Of a stretch of 35,037 bases of DNA, positions 15,589 to 23,288 are shown one piece after another (the stretch's first letter is position 1; every line of letters starts with the position of its first letter). Location: NCBI GenBank assembly GCA_947599875.1, contig CANQFV010000026.1, forward strand, positions 1 through 35,037, in the 5' to 3' direction. The stretch comes from an uncultured Oscillospiraceae bacterium. GTDB taxonomy: Bacteria > Bacillota > Clostridia > Oscillospirales > Oscillospiraceae. The notes beneath the pieces were generated by a model. It was not told where the DNA came from and made no database searches. It worked only from the letters and a program-made list of their open reading frames with translations. The position numbers were made by a program, and so were the translations under genes.

Positions 15589-16697
15589 TATATCTCCACC
15601 TCCACATTCACGGGCTCACTCACGTAGAGGCGGCGCTCCTTGAGGTACTGCACAAGCTCCGGGGAACGGCAGAAGTCCGTTACGAACTCCGTCCAGGTGA
15701 GGCTTTTCAGCGCCTCGTCAGGCAAAGAAAGAGCCACATCACAGATGGCGCTGACCATCTGCAACGTGGCGAAGAAGGTATTGAGTTTTAAGGTTCCCCG
15801 GAACATGCGGAACTCCACTGTGGCGCAGTTGGTGAGATTCACGCAGGTGTACCGGCTTAACGAGCGGGATTTGGCCTGGTCCAGAAACGCTTTTGGATCA
15901 TCCTTCCTTCCGTATCTGTCGGCCCACTGTTCCATCTGGCGCTGTGTCCTTCGGCTGAAGCGCAAAAGCTCGTTCCAGTGGTTCTCCGCGAAGAAAAGGA
16001 TCCGGGCAATCACCGCCTCCTGATCCTTTTCACAGGCGCCGAACGACGAGCGGTTGACGTGGACATGGAGCCCGCAGGTGCCGCACTGATGGCTGAGATA
16101 GCCCAGATTAACGGCCTTCCTCAGCACCTCCGGCCAGGGCATATCGCTCATGTGGTACCTGAGCGTCATGGGGTGGGACACCAGCTCGATGCCGTCATGG
16201 AGAGAACCGTCGTGCTTGCAGTAGAGATGGTCGTGTCTCCTGTTGGCTATGGCCATTATCTCCTGCGCCGCGCTGTCGCTTTCGCCAGCCTCATCGATCT
16301 CCAGCTCCACGCCGAAGTAGCGGTTCCCTTCACCGTAGAAGATGGGTTCGGGCTTGTAGTAGTAGTCTCTGACGCCTCCGTTTTGGTCATGGTAGCATTC
16401 GGAACAAAGGGGGTAGTCCTCATCCTCGTCGGAATCTCTGTAGCAGGCATCATCCTGTTCGATGAGCCTTCCGCAGTGGTCACAGTGGGTGTAGTAGTTC
16501 TCGTAGCACCTCCAGCAGAGGAAGGTGTTGTCGTCCCCGGCGTCATCGTCCAGCCAATATCGCTCCCCACAGTGGGAGCAGATGGCGGTGTGCACGGAAA
16601 CACAGTGTTCACAAAGATCCTGACCGTCAAATTCAGTCAGTTCGTTGATATCGCAAACGTGACCGCAGTGGTCACAGGTAAATTGTTCGCTTGTCAT
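15588..16697 (-). CDS. Amidoligase-family protein (COOH-NH2 ligase) with N-terminal zinc fingers
   Basis: A protein of 369 aa starting at the ATG at 16697, which has GGAGG 8 bases upstream; longer starts (ATG 16712, TTG 16718) lack good sites. Residues 8-101 carry six CxxC pairs (CDHC, CEHC, CSHC, CWRC, CDHC, CSEC), suggesting several zinc-binding fingers. The rest matches the glutamine-synthetase-like amidoligase family: GVELE (129-133), DGS (163-165), ELVSHP (171-176), CGLHVHVN (208-215) and EFRMFRGT (295-302). Such enzymes are predicted to use ATP to join a carboxyl to an amine, making amide or isopeptide links. A class II glutamine amidotransferase follows with overlapping stop/start, a pairing known for this family. 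The substrate is unknown; it may be a protein, given the fingers. Confidence 0.88.
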   Translation of the reverse strand: MTSEQFTCDHCGHVCDINELTEFDGQDLCEHCVSVHTAICSHCGERYWLDDDAGDDNTFLCWRCYENYYTHCDHCGRLIEQDDACYRDSDEDEDYPLCSECYHDQNGGVRDYYYKPEPIFYGEGNRYFGVELEIDEAGESDSAAQEIMAIANRRHDHLYCKHDGSLHDGIELVSHPMTLRYHMSDMPWPEVLRKAVNLGYLSHQCGTCGLHVHVNRSSFGACEKDQEAVIARILFFAENHWNELLRFSRRTQRQMEQWADRYGRKDDPKAFLDQAKSRSLSRYTCVNLTNCATVEFRMFRGTLKLNTFFATLQMVSAICDVALSLPDEALKSLTWTEFVTDFCRSPELVQYLKERRLYVSEPVNVEVEI

Positions 16698-16720
16698 TCT
16701 CTCATCCTCCATATACAAAT

Positions 16721-17494
16721 TCAGCCGGCCTCCGAAAGCTCCGGGACCATCTCAGATGAGCTGACGATGTCCATGAACTGTCGGGCGTAGGCATTGGCAC
16801 GGGCGGCCTCGTCGGGATCCAAGGCGCTCACGGCCTCAAAGTTAAAAACCGCATAGGGCTTTCCGGCTTTGCTGGTGGCACGGGTCAGAGTGATCCTGGT
16901 GACAACACTGCTCAGCGGCGTGAGTGTGCTGAGCAGCCGTGTGGCATATTTGAGAAAACGCCCCTTGCTGGTCACGGGGATCCGAACAAGCAGGGGGATG
17001 ATGCTGTTGGGTCTGAGAAGGAACAGCAGTACTGACTCCTTGCAGGCCTTGGCAGCGCTATCGCCGTCTTTGGAGCCGAAGTCGTTGTAGGGGCAGTGGG
17101 CACAGGCCTTCCCGTCCTGGGAGATGATGCTGTTTTCGCTCATGCAGACAGGCGGTGTCCCCTCCACCGGGTCGGGGGTATCCCAGTAGGCCCTGGGCGT
17201 GGTGTAGTTCAAGACGATCCCGGTAAGCTCCCTCTCGGCCTCGTCGCCGGAAAGACCGGGCACAGAGAAGACCGTGGACCCACCGGAGGGCGACTTGACC
17301 ACATCGAACAGCTCAAGGGAAATGGGCTGATTTTTCAAATTGGATCGGATGATCTCCAGGGTATTTCCGGTCAGGGCGAGATAATGGGAATCGCTGACGG
17401 TCATAGCTGTTTCAGCGGCGGGATGGGTCGCCTCTATGTCCTGCGCCGCCTGAACCTTATCGCCAAGACGGGATTTCAATTTTGCGTTATCCAT
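16721..17494 (-). CDS. Unknown protein with a four-Cys cluster (possible recombination-associated protein)
   Basis: A protein of 257 aa; AAGGAGG lies about 8 bases before the ATG at 17494. I do not recognise a named family. The middle has a Cys cluster, CMSEN then CAHC then CKES (pattern C-x13-C-x2-C-x15-C), which could bind zinc or an iron-sulfur centre. The sequence around it is beta-rich, with strands such as PLLVRIPVTSKGRF and VVTRITLTRAT, compatible with an OB-like ssDNA-binding fold. Its place between a YqaJ nuclease and an amidoligase, in a run of genes typical of phages and conjugative elements, suggests a role in DNA recombination. That function is an inference from context only. Confidence 0.6.
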   Translation of the reverse strand: MDNAKLKSRLGDKVQAAQDIEATHPAAETAMTVSDSHYLALTGNTLEIIRSNLKNQPISLELFDVVKSPSGGSTVFSVPGLSGDEAERELTGIVLNYTTPRAYWDTPDPVEGTPPVCMSENSIISQDGKACAHCPYNDFGSKDGDSAAKACKESVLLFLLRPNSIIPLLVRIPVTSKGRFLKYATRLLSTLTPLSSVVTRITLTRATSKAGKPYAVFNFEAVSALDPDEAARANAYARQFMDIVSSSEMVPELSEAG

Positions 17495-17509
17495 TGATAT
17501 GAACCTCCT

Positions 17510-18454
17510 TTATACAGCCGCTCTCACAGAGAATCTGCGGTAAGATGTTTTGTTCGTGTATTTCTGATACAATGCCGGATGCTCGACCTTCAAGGTCCTG
17601 CTGTCCAGCCTCTCCTGGGTGACGCTCTTCCAGGTGATGATCCTGCCGCCGGATATTCCAGCCTCGTTTTCCCCCAGCATCTGCTTCAGCCTGTTCTCGG
17701 CCTCCTGCTTTCGCTGTGTGACCGTCTCCAATTGCTCGCTGGCCTGGTCATACAGGTCGAGGACCTCGGCGGCCTCATCGGGCAGGGTGATTTGGGACCT
17801 GGGGACACTGTCCGGGTAGAGTCTGGCAAGAAATCTGGCGGAGGCATCCGAGCCGTCCAGGGCAGGCGGCGTTACATTTTGAACATGGTCCCAAAACTGG
17901 GCCTCCAGTTCAATGAGCATGGCGATCAGCTCATCGTCCCTGGGGATAAACCTCCACTTGAACGTGTTGCCGCCAATGAGAACAGCGATGTAGGCACCCT
18001 TGTACCCGGTGACAGCCATGTAGTGCTGGACCTGGATCATGTACTCGTCAGGGATGGTGTCATCCCATTCCCCAACTTTGTATGCCGAGGCGGTCTTTGC
18101 CTCAAAGATGCAGGTGCCATGGTCCCCCGTCTCACACACGCCGTCCAGGTTCGCCAGCATGAAGGGGTGTTCCTCGCTCTGGAGGATCTGCTTGACCAGC
18201 CTCACATCAACGCCGGTCCTCCTGGTAAATTCCGCCCTCACCAGCGCTTCAAGCTGTGTCCCCCAATAGGCCGCCTCTCCCGCCTCCTGATGGGGCATCT
18301 GGCCGGTCTTCTCCATCCACAGCTCCACGGGGGACTTGTACCGGCTGACACCGCAGACCACGGAGGCGTCGGAACCGCCGATACCAAGTTTCCTGTATTC
18401 CAGCCATTTCTCATAGGGCATATTTTCTGTGGAGACAAGTATTTTTGCCGGCAT
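17510..18454 (-). CDS. YqaJ-type viral recombinase (lambda exonuclease-like nuclease)
   Basis: A protein of 314 aa from the ATG at 18454, with GGAGGTGAG upstream; the longer frame beyond this start runs into the DUF932 gene and is not used. YqaJ proteins are lambda-exonuclease-like enzymes that chew DNA for homologous recombination with a partner annealing protein. The family N-terminus GIGGSDASVVCGVSRYKSP is present (about 24-42). The metal site fits D104 in LANLDG, E118-x-K120 in FEAKTA, and Gln141/Gln143 in QVQHYM. The C-terminal 80 residues are a predicted coiled coil plus extension. A partner RecT-type annealing gene is not obvious; the neighbouring 257-aa or DUF932 protein could fill that role. 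Confidence 0.9.
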   Translation of the reverse strand: MPAKILVSTENMPYEKWLEYRKLGIGGSDASVVCGVSRYKSPVELWMEKTGQMPHQEAGEAAYWGTQLEALVRAEFTRRTGVDVRLVKQILQSEEHPFMLANLDGVCETGDHGTCIFEAKTASAYKVGEWDDTIPDEYMIQVQHYMAVTGYKGAYIAVLIGGNTFKWRFIPRDDELIAMLIELEAQFWDHVQNVTPPALDGSDASARFLARLYPDSVPRSQITLPDEAAEVLDLYDQASEQLETVTQRKQEAENRLKQMLGENEAGISGGRIITWKSVTQERLDSRTLKVEHPALYQKYTNKTSYRRFSVRAAV

Positions 18455-18458
18455 GATC

Positions 18459-19385
18459 TCACCTCCCCATGCAGAGTGCCACTGTCTTGTCCATGATCGC
18501 GTGACCGTCCATGATGCGCCCCCAGTTGTTGGCGGCGTAGTTTTTGGTGTTCCTGTGGGGCATGGAGTGGGTGACAAGATTGCTGGCTGCGTTGATGACG
18601 CCCCAGGCCGTACCCCGGAACTTCTCAATGTCCGGTGCGTAGTAGCAGACCATGAACTCGGTCCTGCATCTCTCGGCGTTTGCCTTTTCCCGTTCAGTGG
18701 ATCTCTCCGTGACAGGGAACAGCTCATTGAGGATAGCCTTGATATCCTCATCCAGTAGCCGGAGCTTAGCGGCACGTTCGGCGTACTCCGCAAGGCCGGT
18801 CATGTACTCATTGGCCCGGAAAAGGCAGCTCCTGGCCTCGTCCAGACGGTCATGGACGTTCTCCGTGTGGCGCAGGGTCCAGATACGTCTCGCGGAACCC
18901 AGCGCCAGGTTGAGGGTGTTGTTGCAGACCACCCGGATGGGCGTCATGCAGACCTTGATACCGCCGCTCCCGTCATGGGAATTGATGAAGCAAAGGTACG
19001 GCTCCACCTCGTCCCCGGCGATCAGGCGCTCTGGCATTTTGGCGAGCAGCCATATCTGCCGCCCCTCCCGGAGAGAGCCGGCCGTCTCATACCTGACACC
19101 GCCGCCGATCAAATCGTCGGTGAAGCTGAAGGCGTCGGCGTTCTGGACCACCTTGTAACGCTCCCCGACGATCCCCAGAACGCTGCCATCCGAATCACGG
19201 ACATTTGCCCTGTATCCAGGGATGACTCGGCCCTCACCGTCAAACACCGGCTCCTGCCTCACCGTCCAGTCAAGTCCGGCGAGCCTCAGAGCGTCGGCAC
19301 TGACAGGCGCCTCCTCCACCATCGTCCCCAAGCCGTGCCAGGGCTTTTCTCGCACATACATCATCGTCTCCACATTTGCTGGCAT
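18459..19385 (-). CDS. DUF932 (phage/plasmid-like) protein
   Basis: A protein of 308 aa. AAAGGAG is 9 bases before the ATG at 19385 but touches the in-frame ATG at 19394, so the shorter start is preferred. The sequence has the hallmarks of the DUF932 family: PWHGLGTMV near the start, GYRANVRDSDGSVLGIVGERYKVVQN, then a C-terminal helical part with NLALGSARRIWTLRHT and NAASNLVTH. These proteins are common in phages and conjugative elements, usually beside YqaJ or RecT-type genes. Their biochemical role is not settled, though a link to DNA replication or recombination is often assumed. The stop lies 4 bases before the YqaJ start, so the two are one transcript. Confidence 0.9.
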   Translation of the reverse strand: MPANVETMMYVREKPWHGLGTMVEEAPVSADALRLAGLDWTVRQEPVFDGEGRVIPGYRANVRDSDGSVLGIVGERYKVVQNADAFSFTDDLIGGGVRYETAGSLREGRQIWLLAKMPERLIAGDEVEPYLCFINSHDGSGGIKVCMTPIRVVCNNTLNLALGSARRIWTLRHTENVHDRLDEARSCLFRANEYMTGLAEYAERAAKLRLLDEDIKAILNELFPVTERSTEREKANAERCRTEFMVCYYAPDIEKFRGTAWGVINAASNLVTHSMPHRNTKNYAANNWGRIMDGHAIMDKTVALCMGR

Positions 19386-19424
19386 TGAAAGCATCTCCTT
19401 TACTATGATTTGAGCACAGAAAGA

Positions 19425-19455
19425 AGAGAGGGCCCCCGCAAGGGGAACCCTCTCT
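19425..19455 (-). terminator. Hairpin between the 35-aa peptide gene and the DUF932 gene
   Basis: AGAGAGGG (19425-19432) pairs with CCCTCTCT (19448-19455), with CCCC/GGGG inside extending the stem. On the minus strand it is followed by TCTTTCT. It may partly terminate transcription and so reduce expression of the downstream cassette, or be an RNA-processing stem. Confidence 0.4.
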
Positions 19456-19462
19456 CTGGACG

Positions 19463-19570
19463 CTATTCACTTTCCTCAAAGATCTTCTCCGCCCCTTTGA
19501 TCACTTCTCCAGCCGCCAACAGCGCCGAGAGGATCAGCAGAACGGTTTCCAGGATCTTTTTAAAGGACAT
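19463..19570 (-). CDS. 35-aa hydrophobic peptide
   Basis: A short frame from the ATG at 19570 with GGGAGGCGG just upstream, ending at TAG 19463. The product begins MSFKKILETVLLILSALLAA, followed by a charged helix ending in EESE. One membrane helix with a basic N-terminus and acidic C-terminus is likely. Such small peptides precede recombination cassettes in some mobile elements, but I do not know a function. Because it is so short, coding is supported only by its ribosome binding site and its sensible amino-acid pattern. Confidence 0.45.
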   Translation of the reverse strand: MSFKKILETVLLILSALLAAGEVIKGAEKIFEESE

Positions 19571-19666
19571 CGGAACCGCCTCCCTTCCTGTATACTCGTA
19601 GTGAGAATATATAGGTGTGGGGAGGGCGGATGCGATGAGGAGCCTATAATTGAAAGCGGCTAATAA

Positions 19667-20518
19667 TTAGCTCAGCATGTCTAATGTGATAACCTCACGA
19701 CTAATTTTGTATTTTTCGGGAAGGGTTGTATTATCTGAAGTGAGTATTATAGGATTATCATCATCATGTAAAGTAGTATCATCACCCTCAGTATACATAC
19801 ACAAGCGATAACAAATCTGGTCAACTAAATATAACCATTTGTTTTCATTGTTAAATTCATCGTGACCATCAAGAATAACTTTACTGATTGGCATCCTCAA
19901 TGTATAGCAATAATAAGTACTCACTTCTTTATACTTTTTCATAATTGTGCCATTCTTTAAGTAGTGGGCCAACTTTACCAAAAACTCTGGCCCGTCATAT
20001 AATTCGCGTGCATAATAATTCCTCATCAGCAAATCTCTCATGGCAAACCCGTTAAAACAATAGTCTTGTCGGCCAGGATTGTATCCAAATCTACTTCTTA
20101 AATAACAGACATCCGAATTCATTGTATTATCGAGGGGCACCATTCTGTCCTGATAATATAAAGTCAGATGGTTATTTTGCTCTTGGAATTCTACTGAATA
20201 TTTTTTAAGAAAACGAACCAACTCATTGTCGGAAAGAAGCAATTGTTTTAAATCGTATATTTTCAAATCATCGGGCTGCGAATTTAAACGACGTGAAAGG
20301 TGAAAGCACATTATCTCGTCAATTGTTTTGACAGGTTGGAGATCACTGATAATTGTATTCAATTCTGAATAAAATATATCAGTTTGAAATGCCAGCGTCT
20401 CTTCTTGAGCCTTTTTAGCTGCAAAATCGATATATTGGTACAATTCATCCAGCGTAATATCGAGGAATGCCATCATGTCTCGTTCCATGTTGCATTTCGA
20501 TGTTGTATCTATAACCAA
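19667..20518 (-). CDS. Unknown protein, AT-rich
   Basis: A protein of 283 aa, apparently starting at TTG (20518) with GAGGTG 7 bases upstream; an ATG further in (20488) is an alternative without a comparable site. I recognise no family. The first 60 residues are helical and rich in acidic residues and Gln (DELYQYIDFAAKKAQEETLA). The centre has many aromatic residues (RFGYNPGRQDYCFNGFAM). The end is acidic (EGDDTTLHDDDNP). No signal peptide or membrane helix is seen. Base composition is far more AT-rich than the neighbouring cassettes, which suggests a separate origin. It could be a cargo gene, for example for defence, but nothing in the sequence proves this. Confidence 0.55.
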   Translation of the reverse strand: MVIDTTSKCNMERDMMAFLDITLDELYQYIDFAAKKAQEETLAFQTDIFYSELNTIISDLQPVKTIDEIMCFHLSRRLNSQPDDLKIYDLKQLLLSDNELVRFLKKYSVEFQEQNNHLTLYYQDRMVPLDNTMNSDVCYLRSRFGYNPGRQDYCFNGFAMRDLLMRNYYARELYDGPEFLVKLAHYLKNGTIMKKYKEVSTYYCYTLRMPISKVILDGHDEFNNENKWLYLVDQICYRLCMYTEGDDTTLHDDDNPIILTSDNTTLPEKYKISREVITLDMLS

Positions 20519-20684
20519 TGGATATCACCTCGTTTTTTAATAATCAGAATAATTCCGAGGGCACTCTGCGCTGTATCGTCATAAATCAACATTTTTATTA
20601 TATCCGAAATCAAGGTTACAATCAAGGATTTATCAAATCAATTTTCATGTATAGCGAATCAGATAGAATTGTCCGCAGAGAAAA

Positions 20685-20715
20685 GCGGCCGCCCCCATAT
20701 CCGGGGAACGGCCGC
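20685..20715 (-). terminator. Rho-independent terminator
   Basis: GCGGCCG (20685-20691) pairs with CGGCCGC (20709-20715), with CCCC/GGGG also pairing inside. On the minus strand the stem is followed by TTTTCTC. It lies just after the stop of the gene at 20722-21618. The plus-strand side also has TTTTATTTTT, so it may work in both directions. Confidence 0.75.
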
Positions 20716-20721
20716 CTCGTT

Positions 20722-21618
20722 TTATTTTTCTCTCGCTTTTCTGTACTTCATCACATAATACCCCAACTCATCCAACGCCCCTTCGCCCTTGTATAGCATA
20801 CTTGCCATCAGGAGAAGGACATCACGCGTCCCCTCCGCTGTATCGTCGGGACCCCATTCCGGTTCGTAACGCTCCAGGTGCAGGGGGAGGACGTGGTCAT
20901 GGCTGAAGGTTCCGTCGCCAGTCAAAAACTCAACTCGGATATCGTCATCCTCAAACTGCGGTGGAAGTAAGCGCGTCCCGCTCTTTAGACGTTCATGGAA
21001 CTCTCTCATCTGCTTCTGAGAAGTCCCCACGACACCGTAATCGTCCGCGCCGATGGGAGAGACGCGCTTTACGATGTCCCCCTGTTCAAATGGGTTGGGG
21101 AGCGGGAAGAAGGTCCTTGTGAAATCATCCTCCACGCGGTCAAACTCCGGGTCCAAATAGACGAGCTTGCCGTCCCTGTCAAAATCGGCGCCTGAGACGG
21201 CGCGGCTCTCATCCAGTTCCGGGCGTTCCGCCACAAGGAACTTCTCAATACGGAAACGTCCCCCGCTCCTCCTGCCGCACGCGCAGGCCGTCTCCCAATT
21301 AAAGAAATACGCCGCAGGTGGGGCATCGCAGTCCCTCTCAAGCGTCAGAGCATAGACGCAGCGCCTGTCCCGGTTGTCCTGAAGCTCCCGAATGATCTGC
21401 TCGATCCAGTCCACATAGACCGCTATCTGCCGATGAAGCTCCTCGTCAGCGGTCTGCCCGCTCAACCTCCCCAGCAGCGCGATCCTGTCCTCCACCGGCC
21501 GCCGGCTGTGGGCCAGGAGCGTCGCCCTCTGCCAGTCGGTGAAGGTCCAGCCGGTTTCCAGAACATATTGTCGCACTGTCTCGGACGGGATAATAGCCTC
21601 CAGTTCATCTTGTTCCAT
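20722..21618 (-). CDS. Unknown acidic protein
   Basis: A protein of 298 aa. I chose the ATG at 21618 because AAAGGAG lies 6-7 bases upstream; 9 further in-frame residues lie within the previous gene. The family is not recognised. The first 90 residues are helical (SETVRQYVLETGWTFTDWQR, then DWIEQIIRELQD). The middle has a CACGRRSGG turn and the last part is rich in Asp and Glu. No catalytic motif, membrane helix or signal peptide stands out. It overlaps the small zinc-ribbon gene upstream by 14 bases and is followed by a strong terminator, so it ends the transcript of small genes that begins near 23,560. Confidence 0.6.
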   Translation of the reverse strand: MEQDELEAIIPSETVRQYVLETGWTFTDWQRATLLAHSRRPVEDRIALLGRLSGQTADEELHRQIAVYVDWIEQIIRELQDNRDRRCVYALTLERDCDAPPAAYFFNWETACACGRRSGGRFRIEKFLVAERPELDESRAVSGADFDRDGKLVYLDPEFDRVEDDFTRTFFPLPNPFEQGDIVKRVSPIGADDYGVVGTSQKQMREFHERLKSGTRLLPPQFEDDDIRVEFLTGDGTFSHDHVLPLHLERYEPEWGPDDTAEGTRDVLLLMASMLYKGEGALDELGYYVMKYRKAREK

Positions 21619-21799
21619 CAAATTCTCCTTTGGCCCCTTCTCCACTGGGAACCTGCCCGGCTTTGAAAAGCTCGTAGCTTCGATACCCGTTGGCCTTGCA
21701 CTGCGGGCAGGGATTGACGGGTGCGCGTACCTGTCCCAGCGTATATGGGCACTTGGGGCAGGGAGGTTTGATTTTATACATTATTTTTTTGAGTTCCAT
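21605..21799 (-). CDS. Small zinc-ribbon protein
   Basis: A protein of 64 aa from the ATG at 21799, with GGAGGTC 9 bases upstream. It has two CxxC knuckles, CPKC and CPQC, spaced 14 residues apart (CPKCPYTLGQVRAPVNPCPQ), a typical zinc ribbon. The C-terminal part is basic to polar and of no known fold. Its stop overlaps the start of the 298-aa gene, so the two are probably translated together. It may bind DNA, RNA or a protein. Confidence 0.65.
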   Translation of the reverse strand: MELKKIMYKIKPPCPKCPYTLGQVRAPVNPCPQCKANGYRSYELFKAGQVPSGEGAKGEFDGTR

Positions 21800-21844
21800 T
21801 TTAATATGACCTCCAAAGATAAAATGTATTGTACGATTTATATG

Positions 21845-21879
21845 AACAAAAGGAGACGTCTGCACCGTCCCCTTTTGTT
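21845..21879 (-). terminator. Hairpin after the 138-aa membrane protein gene
   Basis: AACAAAAGGAGACG (21845-21858) pairs with CGTCCCCTTTTGTT (21866-21879) with one mismatch. It lies 41 bases after the stop of the gene at 21920, within the minus-strand transcript. It could be a partial terminator, so the two genes further downstream may be less expressed. Confidence 0.55.
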
Positions 21880-21919
21880 ATGGTCAAATTATTTCAACCA
21901 ACAAAAGATTTTGCCGGTC

Positions 21920-22336
21920 TCACTTTTTGGAAGCTTTCCTTTTTAGTTTCAGGAAATTTTCTCCCTTCTCCACGATATCGTATCTGTCTCTCAGAGTATT
22001 CAAAGCGCCGATTCCACCGGCGCAGACTCCAATGGAAATGGCGGTGACTGCTGCTGGCCCAAGCGCAGATGCAGCAACAGCAGATACGACAGCCCCTCCG
22101 GCAAGACTAAACGCTCCGGCTGGAGGAGCTGCTGGGATGGCCGCAGCACCTACGGCAATAAGTGCAATTGCAGCTGCCAACGAACCCGCACACAATCCCC
22201 AAGCGGTCTTTCCTATCGCTTTTATTCGGATGACCTTCTTTGATAAATCTCCTTCAATGAGAAATTCGTCAACATTGTCCTTCACGGCCTCAGAAACTTC
22301 CTTTGTTGTCTTGCAGATACGCTCTTCGTCGGGCAT
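21920..22336 (-). CDS. Gly/Ala-rich membrane protein
   Basis: A protein of 138 aa; AAGGGAG lies 8 bases before the ATG at 22336. Residues about 48-112 are a long run of Ala, Gly and small hydrophobic residues (WGLCAGSLAAAIALIAVGAA and ALGPAAVTAISIGVCAGGIG). This looks like two membrane helices or a glycine-zipper region joined by a Pro-rich turn. A basic C-terminus (LKLKRKASKK) fits a cytoplasmic end, and the first 40 residues are soluble. Glycine-zipper proteins of this layout are frequent in accessory islands and may form or insert in membranes, but I know no proven function. It lies in a row of small minus-strand genes. Confidence 0.65.
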   Translation of the reverse strand: MPDEERICKTTKEVSEAVKDNVDEFLIEGDLSKKVIRIKAIGKTAWGLCAGSLAAAIALIAVGAAAIPAAPPAGAFSLAGGAVVSAVAASALGPAAVTAISIGVCAGGIGALNTLRDRYDIVEKGENFLKLKRKASKK

Positions 22337-22388
22337 CTTCGTTTGCTCCCTTCACTTTATCTTAGTACAAAAATATGGTTTTGCCTAA

Positions 22389-22703
22389 TTATCCCTCATA
22401 CCCCTTCGGGTACTTAATATCCAGAAGCGGTCTTTCATTGGGGTTCTTAACCTTAACCGCCATGATCGCCCTGTGACAGGCCATCAGCTGGTCACGGATC
22501 ATCTCCAATTGCGCCTTTGTCTGCGGGACGATGTATTTATCCGACCCGGTCTCCAGAAGCTCCAGATACCAGTTGACCGTCTCCAGCTTGTTTATGCAGT
22601 AGGAGGAGATCATCTGCTTGTCCGTGAAGTCACGGATGGCCTCGGTCTCAATTTGGATATAGGGGACCAGGTCAGCGGGGATGCGTTTCAACATTTTGGG
22701 CAT
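22389..22703 (-). CDS. Unknown small helical protein
   Basis: A protein of 104 aa starting at the ATG at 22703 (MPKMLKRIP), for which GAGGTG is 6 bases upstream; the GTG at 22712 lies inside that site and is not used. The sequence is mainly helical (IQIETEAIRDFTDKQMISSY, then LEMIRDQLMACHRAIMAVKV) and ends in a polar tail. There is no membrane helix and no known motif. It belongs to the minus-strand row of small genes between 23,510 and 20,722. Confidence 0.6.
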   Translation of the reverse strand: MPKMLKRIPADLVPYIQIETEAIRDFTDKQMISSYCINKLETVNWYLELLETGSDKYIVPQTKAQLEMIRDQLMACHRAIMAVKVKNPNERPLLDIKYPKGYEG

Positions 22704-22727
22704 TACATTCACCTCTTCATAACCATT

Positions 22728-23018
22728 TCATTTTTCCAAAGGCAATGATGGTCTGCCATAAGTACCGTTTTTGTGCTTTTTGTATCCACGGCCCTTCAAT
22801 ATTTTTTCAATTATCTTTTTGTCCTCTTCCGGCGTAGTGCTCCTGTTATATTGTTTCAATAAGGCACCGTCGCTTTGCCGTCTGAATGAATTCTCATGGT
22901 CTTGCTCACGTTGAGTAACGGTCCGATATGTGCTGTGTGCCATTCTCTCTGCGCTTTTTTCACTCTCTTCTTCAAAGCCCTTTTTGAAGCTGTCGAGAAA
23001 ACTTTGAAAACCTCCCAT
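22728..23018 (-). CDS. Unknown small basic protein
   Basis: A protein of 96 aa; GAGGTAGG lies about 7 bases before the ATG at 23018. It is highly charged, with FLDSFKKGFEEESEKSAERM at the start and KIIEKILKGRGYKK near the end. The segment GALLKQYNRSTTPEEDKKI is similar in pattern to YDLKREYNDLKGKRDSESQN in the next gene upstream, and both end in a K-x-x-L-x-x-R-G-Y pattern. The two may share a short helical domain. Confidence 0.6.
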   Translation of the reverse strand: MGGFQSFLDSFKKGFEEESEKSAERMAHSTYRTVTQREQDHENSFRRQSDGALLKQYNRSTTPEEDKKIIEKILKGRGYKKHKNGTYGRPSLPLEK

Positions 23019-23032
23019 ATATATTCCCTACC

Positions 23033-23254
23033 TCAATTTTGATTCTGAAAGTATCCTCTGTCTGTGAGTACCATTTTTACCGCCTTAAGACGATTTTGGG
23101 ATTCGCTATCGCGCTTCCCTTTTAAATCGTTATATTCTCTCTTAAGATCATAATCGCTCATGCCTTCATATTCGCTTTTATACGTCTGAATTTCTTGCAT
23201 ACGTGCAGCCATCTGCCCCATAAAACTACCTAACTCATCTAATAATAAGCCCAT
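23033..23254 (-). CDS. Unknown small coiled protein
   Basis: A protein of 73 aa; GGAG is about 8 bases before the ATG at 23254. The whole chain is predicted helical and charged (QMAARMQEIQTYKSEYEGMS). It ends AVKMVLTDRGYFQNQN, whose V-x-x-D-R-G-Y resembles the K-x-x-GRGY end of the neighbouring 96-aa protein, so the two probably share a small domain. No function is known. It is second in the transcript starting at the promoter near 23,571-23,599. Confidence 0.6.
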   Translation of the reverse strand: MGLLLDELGSFMGQMAARMQEIQTYKSEYEGMSDYDLKREYNDLKGKRDSESQNRLKAVKMVLTDRGYFQNQN

Positions 23255-23288
23255 GAGAACAACTCCTTTCCATGGATAAACGTTCCTC

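Noticed and set aside
15978-16790. Plus-strand open frame of 270 codons
   Set aside because: Antisense to the amidoligase, whose motifs are conserved and whose start has a good ribosome binding site. The plus-strand product is Val-rich without motifs.
17510-18793. Longer 427-aa form of the YqaJ protein
   Set aside because: The extra 113 residues overlap the DUF932 gene in another frame, and the ATG at 18454 has an excellent ribosome binding site and the family's normal N-terminus.
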